Below, in pieces: positions 35,587-43,932 of a DNA stretch of 64,000 bases (position 1 is the stretch's first letter; the number at the start of each line of letters is the position of its first letter). A program made the position numbers and the translations under genes. Source of the DNA: Mycobacterium dioxanotrophicus (GTDB taxonomy: Bacteria; Actinomycetota; Actinomycetes; Mycobacteriales; Mycobacteriaceae). The notes under the pieces are model-generated. The model worked only from the letters and a program-made list of their open reading frames with translations. It was not told the DNA's origin and made no database searches. The stretch is taken from NCBI RefSeq assembly GCF_002157835.1, contig NZ_CP020809.1, positions 2,914,001-2,978,000 on the forward strand, read 5' to 3'.

Positions 35587-36834
35587 ATGTCCGACACCAC
35601 TGTCGTCGAGGCGCGGCTGCGGTGGCGGGCCGCGCCGCTGGCCAGGTCGCTGCTCACCGTGGTAGCGGCCGCGTTGGGCGTGGCGGTGATCGGATCACGT
35701 TGGCAGCTACTGGTTTTCGTGGCGCCCATGATCGGGGTGCTGTGCTCGGTGCGTTGGCAACGGTCGGTGGGCGGGATCCGGGTGTCCGGAGAGCCCGCCG
35801 TGGTGCGGTGCTTCGAGTCGGAGCAGGCGCAGGTTTCGGTGGCGGTGACGGGGGCGCCCGCGGTGTTGACGGTGACGCCGACCGCCGGGATGCAGTTGAC
35901 TGCTGTCGAAGGGACCACGGCCGAGCGGCGGACGGTGTGCGGCAGCGCGCCGCGGTGGGGCCGTTATCCGGTGCGTGCCACTATCGAGGCGACCGCACCA
36001 GGGGGCCTGCTGGTCGGCGTCGACACGGTCGACGCCTGCGAGATATACGTCTTCCCACGCGCCGCGCCGCAGCCGACGCCGCTGCCGCGCACCGAGTTGC
36101 CCGACCGGCTCGGTGTGCACCTGACGCGGCATACCGGGCCGGGGGTCGAATACGCCGACGTGCGGCCCTACGTGCCCGGAGACCAACTGCGGACCGTCAA
36201 CTGGCCGGTGAGCGCACGCAGGGGCCGCTTGCACGTCACCGAACGGCTGACCGACCGCGGCGCAGACGTCGTCGTGCTGATCGACAACCACGCCCAGGCC
36301 CCCGGACCGGCGACCCAGGCCACCGAGCGCACCGCCCGCGGCGCGGCCCAGGTGGTGCAGACCGCCCTGCGCAACGGTGACCGGGCAGGCATCGTGGCGT
36401 TGGGCGGCTACCGGCCACGCTGGCTCGGCGTCGACATCGGCAGGCGGCAGTTCTACCGCGTCCTCGACACGGTGCTGGGCTCGGGCGACGGATTCGAGTC
36501 CCTCACCGGCACCCTGGCCCCGCGGGCCGCCGTGCCGCCGGGCGCCATCGTCGTGGCCTTCTCCACGCTGCTGAGCACCGAATTCGCGCTGGCGTTGATC
36601 GAACTGTGCAAACGCGGGCACGCCGTGGTCGCGGTTGACGTCCTCGACGGGGCGCCGTTCGAGGACGATCTGGATCCCCTCGCCGGACGGATGTGGGCGC
36701 TGCAGCGGTCGGCGATGTACCGGGACATGAGCACCATCGGCATCGACGTCGTGCACTGGTCGGGCGACGGCGCGCTCGCCGACGCCATGCGGCTGGTTCC
36801 CGACCGGCACCGAACGCTGCTGAGGCGGTCCTGA
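35587..36834 (+). CDS. DUF58 protein (MoxR partner)
   Basis: The 415-aa protein has two N-terminal hydrophobic helices (about 20-55), a beta-rich extracytoplasmic-like region, and the DUF58 signature EYADVRPYVPGDQLRTVNWPVSARRGRLHVTER at about 207-240. A VWA-like fold follows, with VVVLIDNHAQAPG in place of a full MIDAS motif. Such proteins are presumed substrates or adaptors of MoxR. The ATG at 35587 is 3 nt after the moxR stop; the longer upstream frame is inside moxR. Confidence 0.9.
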   Translation: MSDTTVVEARLRWRAAPLARSLLTVVAAALGVAVIGSRWQLLVFVAPMIGVLCSVRWQRSVGGIRVSGEPAVVRCFESEQAQVSVAVTGAPAVLTVTPTAGMQLTAVEGTTAERRTVCGSAPRWGRYPVRATIEATAPGGLLVGVDTVDACEIYVFPRAAPQPTPLPRTELPDRLGVHLTRHTGPGVEYADVRPYVPGDQLRTVNWPVSARRGRLHVTERLTDRGADVVVLIDNHAQAPGPATQATERTARGAAQVVQTALRNGDRAGIVALGGYRPRWLGVDIGRRQFYRVLDTVLGSGDGFESLTGTLAPRAAVPPGAIVVAFSTLLSTEFALALIELCKRGHAVVAVDVLDGAPFEDDLDPLAGRMWALQRSAMYRDMSTIGIDVVHWSGDGALADAMRLVPDRHRTLLRRS

Positions 36835-36835
36835 G

Positions 36836-37306
36836 ATGCCCGCGCAACCGGCCCCGCGCAGCTTCTCGACGGCCTTCGGGCTGCTGATGGCCGCGGCGGT
36901 CGCGGTACCGGCCGACGGGCCCGCCCTGGTGGCCGCGGCGCTGGCCGCGACAGGCGTGCTGGCCGGGCTGATGGTCAGGCCGGTGAGCAGCGCCGCAGTC
37001 CTGGCGGCCGCGGCCGCGCTGGCGCTGAGCGATCCGGCGCCGGCATACGCGGCGCTGGCCGGCCTGTCGGCGACCGCCTACCTGGTGATCCGGCATGCCG
37101 TGGAGACACCGGCAGTGGTGACGACCACCGTGCCGAGCATGGCGTGCGCCGTCGGATTCAGCGTCGTCGTGCTCACTGCGGCGATGGTGCCGCTGAGCGT
37201 GCGCTGGCTTCCGCTGCTGGTTCCGGTCGCGGTCGCGGTGCTGTACGTGCTGGTGGTGCGCCCCTTCGTGCGTGAGTCGACGTGGGGTTCCGGACGCCGG
37301 ATGTGA
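36836..37306 (+). CDS. Polytopic membrane protein, end of MoxR operon
   Basis: The 156-aa protein is almost entirely hydrophobic with about five segments (AFGLLMAAAVAVPADG; LVAAALAATGVLAGLMV; AAVLAAAAALAL; AYAALAGLSATAYLVI; and two near the end, CAVGFSVVVLTAAMVPL and LPLLVPVAVAVLYVLVV). No catalytic motif is visible. It begins 2 nt after the DUF58 stop, so it is co-translated. Function unknown. Confidence 0.8.
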   Translation: MPAQPAPRSFSTAFGLLMAAAVAVPADGPALVAAALAATGVLAGLMVRPVSSAAVLAAAAALALSDPAPAYAALAGLSATAYLVIRHAVETPAVVTTTVPSMACAVGFSVVVLTAAMVPLSVRWLPLLVPVAVAVLYVLVVRPFVRESTWGSGRRM

Positions 37307-37390
37307 CGGGCGCCACTGGCCGGGAATGCTGTTCGCTCCCTTACATGTTGGGGATTTTCGCGAAGATCGGACGTACCTTCGATCGAGAAT

Positions 37391-37409
37391 CCGATACCGC
37401 CGGTATCGG
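37391..37409. promoter_or_regulatory. Perfect inverted repeat before the small ORF and cobN
   Basis: Arms CCGATACC and GGTATCGG are separated by GCC. The repeat lies 31 bp upstream of the 35-aa ORF and 170 bp upstream of cobN, in the only AT-richer stretch of this part. It can be an operator or the stem of a leader hairpin. No family match is recognised. Confidence 0.5.
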
Positions 37410-37440
37410 GATAACCGCCAGCTATACGAGAGGAACGACC

Positions 37441-37548
37441 ATGTTTGCATTTGGCGTATTCGCAGCGCTCGTCCTGGTGCTCGTCGCCGCGGCCGGCCGC
37501 CCCTACCCCCAGTCCTGGCACAACCGCTTCGGCGAAACCCGCCCCTGA
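37441..37548 (+). CDS. 35-residue small membrane protein upstream of cobN
   Basis: An ATG with AGAGGA 6 nt upstream opens a 35-codon frame: a hydrophobic helix (FAFGVFAALVLVLVAAA) and then a polar tail GRPYPQSWHNRFGETRP. The ORF is short, but the ribosome binding site, the transmembrane helix and the high G/C at third positions suggest it is real. It lies 31 bp before cobN on the same strand, in a region with no other gene, and is preceded by a perfect palindrome. No homologue is recognised. Confidence 0.55.
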   Translation: MFAFGVFAALVLVLVAAAGRPYPQSWHNRFGETRP

Positions 37549-37579
37549 TCGGGGCGGCCCGGTGCGGTACGAATGACGG

Positions 37580-40500
37580 GTGCCGTCCGCCGCTGACCTC
37601 ACCCCGAACCCCACCGTCCTGCTGCTGTCGACGTCCGACACAGACCTGATCGCGGCCCGTGCCAGCGGGGCGGGGTACCGCTGGGCCAACCCGTCGCGGC
37701 TGGTCCCCGGCGAGCTCGACGAGCTGCTCGCCGGGGTCGACGTGGCCGTCGTCCGTATTCTCGGCGGCTACCGGGCCTGGGAGGACGGGATCGACGCGGT
37801 CGTGGCCAAAGGCGTGCCGACCGTCGTGGTCAGTGGCGAGCAATCCCCGGACGCCGAACTGATGGGGCATTCGTCGGTGCCGCAGGGCGTCGCCCTGCAG
37901 GCCCACGTCTACCTGGCCCAGGGCGGCACCGAAAACTTGGGAAACCTGCATTCGTTCCTGTGCGACACCCTGCTGATGACCGGGCTCGGCTTCGCCCCGC
38001 CGGTCACCACACCCAGCTGGGGTCGGCTGGACCGGCCGGCTGCCGCCGGTGACGGGCCGACGATCGCGGTGCTCTACTACCGCGCACAACACCTCGCGGG
38101 CAACACCGGCTACGTCGACGCGCTGTGCGCGGCCATCGAAAACGCCGGCGGCAGACCGCTTCCGGTGTTCTGTGCCTCACTGCGCACCGCCGAACCCGGG
38201 TTGCTCGAGCTGCTCGGCACCGCCGACGCCCTGATCACGACGGTGCTGGCCGCAGGCGGCGCAACGCCCGCCACGGTCGGGGCGGGCGGGGCCGACGACT
38301 CCTGGAACGTGGCTCACCTTGCCGCACTTGACATTCCGATCCTGCAGGGGCTGTGCCTGACGGGATCGCGGTCCGACTGGGCCACCAGTGACGACGGGCT
38401 GTCCCCGCTGGATGTGGCCAGCCAGGTCGCCGTGCCCGAATTCGACGGTCGCATCATCACGGTGCCGTTCTCGTTCAAGGAGATCGACGACGAGGGCCTG
38501 ATCTCCTATGTGGCCGACCCGGAGCGCTGCGCCCGGGTCGCCGGCCTGGCCGTGCGGCACGCCCGGCTGCGTGCCATCCCGGTCGCGGAAAAGCGCGTGG
38601 CCCTGGTGTTCTCGGCCTATCCGACCAAACATGCGCGGATCGGCAACGCGGTCGGCCTGGACACTCCGGCCAGCGCGGTGGCGCTGCTGCAGGCCATGCG
38701 GGCCGCCGGCTACGACCTCGGCGAGGTCGACGGGATCCCCGGCATCGCCTCCGGTGATGGTGACGCCCTGATCCACGCTCTGATCGAACGCGGCGGGCAG
38801 GATCCCGACTGGCTCACCGACGGGCAGTTGGCGGGCAACCCGATTCGCGTGCCAGCCAAGGATTATCGAGAGTGGTTCGCCACCCTGCCCGCGGAACTCG
38901 CCGACGCGGTGGTCGAGCATTGGGGCCCGCCGCCGGGGGAGCTGTTCGTCGACCGCAGCCGTGACCCTGACGGCGAGATCGTCGTAGCGGCAATGCAATC
39001 CGGCAACGTCGTGCTGATGGTGCAGCCACCGCGAGGCTTCGGTGAGAACCCGGTGGCGATCTATCACGACCCGGACCTGCCGCCGAGTCACCACTACCTG
39101 GCCGCGTATCGATGGCTGGACTCGGCCTTCCCGGGCTCGTTCGGCGCCGACGTCGTCGTGCACCTGGGCAAGCACGGCAACCTGGAATGGTTGCCCGGCA
39201 AGACCCTCGGCATGAGCGCGGCCTGCGGCACCGACGCCGCACTCGGCGATCTGCCGCTGATCTACCCGTTCCTGGTCAACGACCCGGGGGAGGGCACCCA
39301 GGCCAAACGCCGGGCCCACGCCACCCTCGTCGACCACCTGATCCCGCCGATGGCCCGCGCCGAAAGCTACGGCGACATCGCGCGACTGGAACAGCTACTG
39401 GACGAGCACGCCACGATCTCCGCGCTCGATCCCGGCAAGCTGCCTGCCATCCGCCAGCAGATCTGGACGCTGATGCGTGCCGCCAAGATGGACCACGACC
39501 TGGGCCTGGCGGACCGCCCCGACGAGGACAGCTTCGATGACATGCTGCTGCACGTCGACGGCTGGCTGTGCGAGATCAAGGATGTGCAGATCCGCGACGG
39601 CCTGCACATCCTCGGCGAAAAGCCCACCGGTGACGGCGAACTCGACCTGGTGCTGGCCATCCTGCGGGCCCGTCAGCTCTTCGGCGGCGAGCAGACCGTG
39701 CCGGGCCTGCGGCAGGCCCTCGGCCTGGTCGAGGACGGCAGCGACGAGCGGGCCGCCGTCGACACCGCGGAGGGCAAGGCGCGGGAACTGGTCGCGGCCC
39801 TGCAGGCCAGCGGCTGGGACCCTTCAGCCGTGGACCGCATATGTGTCGAGGCGGTCGACGCCCTGACCGACAACGCCGAGGTGGCGGCCATCCTGCGGTT
39901 CGCCGCCACCGAGGTGGTGCCGCGTCTGGCGGCCACAGCCGGTGAGGTCGACCAGGTACTGCGGGCGCTGTCCGGCGGGTTCATCGAATCCGGGCCGTCC
40001 GGCTCGCCGCTGCGTGGGCTGGTCAACGTGCTGCCCACCGGGCGCAACTTCTACTCGGTGGACCCCAAGGCGGTGCCGTCCCGGTTGGCCTGGGAAACCG
40101 GTGTGGCGATGGCGGATTCGCTGCTGGCCCGCTACCACGAGGACCACGGCCGCTGGCCGGCCTCGGTGGGTTTGTCGGTGTGGGGCACCTCGGCCATGCG
40201 CACCGCAGGCGACGACATCGCCGAAGTGCTTGCGCTGCTGGGTGTTCGGCCGGTGTGGGACGACGCGTCGCGCCGCGTGGTGAGCCTGGAGCCCATCGAG
40301 CTGGCCGAACTGGGCAGGCCCCGCATCGACGTCACGGTCCGAATCTCCGGGTTCTTCCGGGATGCCTTCCCTCACGTGGTCACCATGCTCGACGACGCCG
40401 TCGCGCTGGTCGCCGGCCTCGACGAACCGGCGCAGGACAACTACGTGCGCGCCCACACGCAAGCCGACCTGGCTCAACACGGCGACCAAAGGCGGGCCAC

Positions 40501-41218
40501 CACACGGATTTTCGGTTCGAAGCCGGGAACCTACGGCGCAGGCCTGCTGCAGCTGATCGACAGCCGAAACTGGCGCGACGACGCTGACCTTGCCGAGGTG
40601 TACACGGCCTGGGGCGGATTCGCCTACGGCCGCGACCTCGACGGCCGGCCCGCCGCCGACGACATGAACCGCGCCTACCGGCGGATCGCGGTGGCCGCCA
40701 AGAACACTGACACCCGCGAACACGACATCGCCGATTCCGACGACTACTTCCAGTACCACGGCGGCATGGTGGCCACCGTGCGCGCGCTGACCGGCACGGC
40801 CCCCGCCGCCTACATCGGCGACAACACCCGGCCCGACGCCGTGCGCACCCGCACGCTCAACGAGGAGACCACCCGGGTGTTCCGAGCCCGCGTCGTCAAC
40901 CCACGCTGGATCACCGCTATGCGCAGGCACGGCTACAAGGGTGCGTTCGAGATGGCCGCCACGGTCGACTACCTGTTCGGCTATGACGCCACCGCGCATG
41001 TCATGGCCGACTGGATGTACGAGCGGCTCTCCGCGGAGTACGTGCTCGACGACGAGAACCGCAAGTTCATGGCCGAATCCAACCCCTGGGCGCTGCACGG
41101 CATCGCCGAGCGACTGCTGGAGGCCGCCGGCCGGGGGATGTGGGAACAACCCGAGCAGGCCACCCTGGACGGGCTGCGGCAGGTGCTGCTCGAAACCGAG
41201 GGCGAGCTGGAAGGCTGA
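37580..41218 (+). CDS. cobN: Cobaltochelatase large subunit CobN
   Basis: CobN is the large subunit of the ATP-dependent aerobic cobaltochelatase, which inserts Co(II) into hydrogenobyrinic acid a,c-diamide with CobS and CobT (or ChlI/ChlD-like subunits). The 1212-aa protein has family blocks ALVFSAYPTKHARIGNAVGLDTPAS, VVVHLGKHGNLEWLPGKTLGMSAACG, FYSVDPKAVPSRLAWETG, TVRISGFFRDAFPHVV and RIFGSKPGTYGAGLLQLID. Start is the GTG at 37580. Its partner subunits are not in the window. Confidence 0.95.
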   Translation: MPSAADLTPNPTVLLLSTSDTDLIAARASGAGYRWANPSRLVPGELDELLAGVDVAVVRILGGYRAWEDGIDAVVAKGVPTVVVSGEQSPDAELMGHSSVPQGVALQAHVYLAQGGTENLGNLHSFLCDTLLMTGLGFAPPVTTPSWGRLDRPAAAGDGPTIAVLYYRAQHLAGNTGYVDALCAAIENAGGRPLPVFCASLRTAEPGLLELLGTADALITTVLAAGGATPATVGAGGADDSWNVAHLAALDIPILQGLCLTGSRSDWATSDDGLSPLDVASQVAVPEFDGRIITVPFSFKEIDDEGLISYVADPERCARVAGLAVRHARLRAIPVAEKRVALVFSAYPTKHARIGNAVGLDTPASAVALLQAMRAAGYDLGEVDGIPGIASGDGDALIHALIERGGQDPDWLTDGQLAGNPIRVPAKDYREWFATLPAELADAVVEHWGPPPGELFVDRSRDPDGEIVVAAMQSGNVVLMVQPPRGFGENPVAIYHDPDLPPSHHYLAAYRWLDSAFPGSFGADVVVHLGKHGNLEWLPGKTLGMSAACGTDAALGDLPLIYPFLVNDPGEGTQAKRRAHATLVDHLIPPMARAESYGDIARLEQLLDEHATISALDPGKLPAIRQQIWTLMRAAKMDHDLGLADRPDEDSFDDMLLHVDGWLCEIKDVQIRDGLHILGEKPTGDGELDLVLAILRARQLFGGEQTVPGLRQALGLVEDGSDERAAVDTAEGKARELVAALQASGWDPSAVDRICVEAVDALTDNAEVAAILRFAATEVVPRLAATAGEVDQVLRALSGGFIESGPSGSPLRGLVNVLPTGRNFYSVDPKAVPSRLAWETGVAMADSLLARYHEDHGRWPASVGLSVWGTSAMRTAGDDIAEVLALLGVRPVWDDASRRVVSLEPIELAELGRPRIDVTVRISGFFRDAFPHVVTMLDDAVALVAGLDEPAQDNYVRAHTQADLAQHGDQRRATTRIFGSKPGTYGAGLLQLIDSRNWRDDADLAEVYTAWGGFAYGRDLDGRPAADDMNRAYRRIAVAAKNTDTREHDIADSDDYFQYHGGMVATVRALTGTAPAAYIGDNTRPDAVRTRTLNEETTRVFRARVVNPRWITAMRRHGYKGAFEMAATVDYLFGYDATAHVMADWMYERLSAEYVLDDENRKFMAESNPWALHGIAERLLEAAGRGMWEQPEQATLDGLRQVLLETEGELEG

Positions 41219-41226
41219 CCCGCGGC

Positions 41227-41232
41227 TACATT
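41227..41232 (+). promoter_or_regulatory. Likely -10 box for leaderless PPOX gene
   Basis: TACATT lies 6 nt before the ATG at 41239, directly after the cobN stop. No ribosome binding site is present. Confidence 0.5.
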
Positions 41233-41238
41233 GGGCGC

Positions 41239-41634
41239 ATGTCCGTGACGTTCGCCGATGTTGCCAAGGCGCAGTACATCCTGCTGACCACGTTCACCAA
41301 GGACGGCCGGCCCAAGCCGACCCCCATCTGGGCCGCACCCGCCGGGGACCGGCTGCTGGTGATCACCCAGGAGAAGTCCTGGAAGGTCAAGCGCATCCGC
41401 AACACCCCGCGGGTCACCCTCGCGGCGTGCGACGCACGGGGCAACCCCAAGAGCGAGGCGGTCGAGGCGACGGCCCGGATCCTGGACAAGGCCCACAACG
41501 GCGCGACCGGGAAGCGCTACGGGTTGATCGGCAAGGCGTTCAACGTTTTCTCGAAGCTGCGCGGGGGCATGAAGAACAACGTTTCGGTCGAATTGAAAGC
41601 GGTGAATCAGACCGACGATGCCCAGCTTCGATGA
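41239..41634 (+). CDS. PPOX-fold F420/FMN-binding protein (Rv2061c-like)
   Basis: The 131-aa split-barrel protein has the family start YILLTTFTKDGRPKPTPIWAAPAGDRLLVITQEKSWKVKRIRNTPRVTLAACD. The R-N-P-R-V-x-L cofactor-phosphate pattern suggests F420 or FMN binding. The activity is unknown; many relatives are F420H2-dependent reductases. It follows cobN by 20 bp. A shortened copy of the same gene starts inside its last codons. It is the second PPOX gene next to cob genes in the window. Confidence 0.85.
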   Translation: MSVTFADVAKAQYILLTTFTKDGRPKPTPIWAAPAGDRLLVITQEKSWKVKRIRNTPRVTLAACDARGNPKSEAVEATARILDKAHNGATGKRYGLIGKAFNVFSKLRGGMKNNVSVELKAVNQTDDAQLR

Positions 41635-41782
41635 CGTATACCGCGAGAAATACCTGCTGCTGACCACATTCACGAAGGACGGCACGCCCAAACCGACGCC
41701 GGTATGGGGTGTGCCCGACGGCGACAAGCTGCACGGTGGGATGCAGCGCAACGTCGGGCTGGAGTTGTGCGCGGCCGACTGA
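41618..41782 (+). pseudogene. Internally deleted duplicate of the upstream PPOX gene
   Basis: A 54-codon open frame reads MPSFDDVYREKYLLLTTFTK and then DGTPKPTPVWGVPDGDKL, which aligns with residues 1-39 of the gene just upstream. It jumps directly to HGGMQRNVGLEL, which aligns with RGGMKNNVSVEL near that protein's C-terminus. About 68 residues (204 bp) of the core are missing without loss of frame. The remaining product lacks most of the barrel and cofactor site, so it is probably a relic, though it could be translated. It overlaps the parent stop by 17 nt. Confidence 0.75.
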
Positions 41783-41823
41783 AGTTTCCGGAACCCGTCG
41801 GCGCCGCGAAACGTTGAACAGAC

Positions 41824-42318
41824 ATGGCAAAGCGGCTGTTCGGCATCTACGCACTGGTCGAGATGGCGGTGATCATCGCCCTCGTGGCCACCATCGGCTT
41901 CGGCTGGACCGTGCTGTTGCTGCTGGCCACCTTCGTCGTGGGGCTGCTGCTGGCGGGTTCACAGCTGAACCGGCAGCTCCGCCGGCTGCGCTCCGGGTTC
42001 GCCGACGCGTCCGCACCGGTCGACAGCTTGCTGGTCGCGTTGGGCACCGTGCTGGTGGTGATCCCTGGCCTGGCGAGCTCGGTGCTGGGAGCGCTGTTGC
42101 TGTTGCCGCCGACCAGGGCTGCGGCACGTCCGATGCTGACGGCGATGGCGGCCAAGCGGATGCCGATCGTCACAGTCGGTGCACCGGGCTTCACCTGGCC
42201 GACCGGTGCCGCCGCGTCCTACGGCGGTCGTGGCGACTACATTGACGGCGAAGTCATCGACGGCGACGTCGTCGACTTCAGCGCCAACGAACCGCATCGT
42301 CTGCCTCCCACGGCCTAG
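41824..42318 (+). CDS. FxsA-family membrane protein
   Basis: The 164-aa protein starts KRLFGIYALVEMAVIIALVATIGFGWTVLLLLATFVVGLLLAGSQ, with two membrane helices. A third lies at about 60-90 (VALGTVLVVIPGLASSVLGALLLLPPTRA), matching the FxsA family, whose pattern ends in LLLPPTR. FxsA eases F-plasmid exclusion of phage T7 when overproduced; its normal role is unknown. The C-terminal 60 residues are acidic and variable. Start ATG. Confidence 0.88.
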   Translation: MAKRLFGIYALVEMAVIIALVATIGFGWTVLLLLATFVVGLLLAGSQLNRQLRRLRSGFADASAPVDSLLVALGTVLVVIPGLASSVLGALLLLPPTRAAARPMLTAMAAKRMPIVTVGAPGFTWPTGAAASYGGRGDYIDGEVIDGDVVDFSANEPHRLPPTA

Positions 42319-42339
42319 CCGCACACCCCTCAGCAGCCT

Positions 42340-43932
42340 TTGACCACACTCCTGATCAACGGGCGGATCCACAGTCCCGCCCATCCCGACGCCACCGCCT
42401 TCGCCGTGCGCGACGGCGTCATCGCATGGCTGGGTAGCGACGACGTCGGCCGCCTGCAGTTCCCGGACGCCCGCGTCGTCGACCTCGACGGCGGCTTCGT
42501 CGCTCCTGCGTTTGTCGACAGTCACGTCCACCTCACCGCCACGGGGCTCAATCTCGACGGTCTGGACCTGCGGGGGGCGACGTCACTGGCCGAGTGTCTG
42601 CGACTGCTCGGCGAACATGCCCGGCGCCATCCGGACGGCCCGATCTGGGGCCACGGCTGGGACGAGGCGGGGTGGCCCGAACGCACCCCGCCGACGACCG
42701 CGGACCTCGACGCCGTGCTGGGGAACCGCCCCGCCTACCTCGCCCGCGTCGACGTGCATTCGGCAGCTGCCAGCAGCGCGTTGCGCGCCCTGGCGCCCGG
42801 GCTGGCCGACGCGACGGGGTTCGATCCGCAACGCCCGCTCAGCGCCGGTGCGCACCACCTGGTCCGCGCCGCGGCTCGCGAGCGCCTCACGCCGGCCCAG
42901 CGCCACGCCGCCCGGCTCGCCGCGCTCGACCACGCCGCCGGCCACGGTATCGCCGCGGTTCACGAATGCGCAGGCCCCGATATCGGCGGCCTCGACGATT
43001 GGCAGGAACTGCGCGGGCTCGACCACGGCGTCGAGATCGTCGGCTACTGGGGCGAAGCCGTCGCCGACGCCGACCAGGCCAGGACGCTGATCAACGAGAC
43101 GGGCGCCCGCGGGCTGGCCGGTGATCTGTTCGTCGACGGTGCCCTCGGTTCGCGTACCGCGCGGCTGCACGAGCCGTATGCCGACGCCCCCGACACGTGC
43201 GGCAACTGCTACCTCGACGCCGACACCATCACCGCCCACCTGCGCGCGTGCTCCCAGGCGGGTATCGCCGCCGGATTCCACGTCATCGGCGACGCCGCCG
43301 TCACCGCCGTCGTCGATGCGCTGGCAACCGTCGTCGACGCGTTCGGCGCGCCCGCCGTCGCGCGCTGCGGACACCGGCTGGAACATCTGGAGATGGTCAG
43401 CCCGGCCCAGGCCGCCAAGCTCGGATCGTGGGGCGTCATCGCCAGCATGCAGCCCAATTTCGATGCGCTGTGGGGCGGCGAGGACGGTATGTACGCTCAG
43501 CGCCTCGGGCCTGACCGAGTCCATCGGCTCAACCCGTTTGCGCTGTTAGCATCCGAAGGCGTGCCCCTCGCGTTCGGCTCCGACACACCGGTTACCAGCA
43601 TGAACCCCTGGCAGACCGTGCGCGCGGCCGTCGAACATCGCACCCCGGGCAGCGCCGTGTCCGCGCGTGCCGCGTTCGCCGCGGCCACCCGCGGCGGCTG
43701 GCGGGCCGGTGGGGTGCGCGACGGTGTCACGGGCACCCTGGTCCCGGGCGCGGCGGCCAGCTATGCGATCTGGGATGCCGACGATCTGGAGGTCAGCGCA
43801 CCGGCGAACGCTGTGCAGCGCTGGTCCACCGACCCGCGGTCGCGGGTGCCCGCACTGCCGCGGCTGGCCGGCGGGGCCGAACTGCCACGGTGCCGGCAGA
43901 CCGTTCATCGGGGTGTCGTCATCCATGGCTAG
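42340..43932 (+). CDS. Amidohydrolase (YtcJ/amidohydrolase 3 type)
   Basis: The 530-aa enzyme is a metal-dependent hydrolase with a TIM barrel. The metal motif [13 protein letters not shown] is at about 63-75, [40 protein letters not shown] is characteristic of the YtcJ group, [29 protein letters not shown] carries a later histidine, and [13 protein letters not shown] has the catalytic aspartate. The substrate is unknown. The start is a TTG without a strong ribosome binding site. The 3' end overlaps lnt by 8 nt, as in the mycobacterial lnt-ppm1 operon. Confidence 0.88.
   Translation: MTTLLINGRIHSPAHPDATAFAVRDGVIAWLGSDDVGRLQFPDARVVDLDGGFVAPAFVDSHVHLTATGLNLDGLDLRGATSLAECLRLLGEHARRHPDGPIWGHGWDEAGWPERTPPTTADLDAVLGNRPAYLARVDVHSAAASSALRALAPGLADATGFDPQRPLSAGAHHLVRAAARERLTPAQRHAARLAALDHAAGHGIAAVHECAGPDIGGLDDWQELRGLDHGVEIVGYWGEAVADADQARTLINETGARGLAGDLFVDGALGSRTARLHEPYADAPDTCGNCYLDADTITAHLRACSQAGIAAGFHVIGDAAVTAVVDALATVVDAFGAPAVARCGHRLEHLEMVSPAQAAKLGSWGVIASMQPNFDALWGGEDGMYAQRLGPDRVHRLNPFALLASEGVPLAFGSDTPVTSMNPWQTVRAAVEHRTPGSAVSARAAFAAATRGGWRAGGVRDGVTGTLVPGAAASYAIWDADDLEVSAPANAVQRWSTDPRSRVPALPRLAGGAELPRCRQTVHRGVVIHG

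Noticed and set aside
37307..37440. Possible cobalamin riboswitch before cobN (GCCACTG at 37312-37318)
   Set aside because: Only this one short box-like string is present. The other conserved B12-box elements and the expected long paired structure are missing, and the order is wrong.
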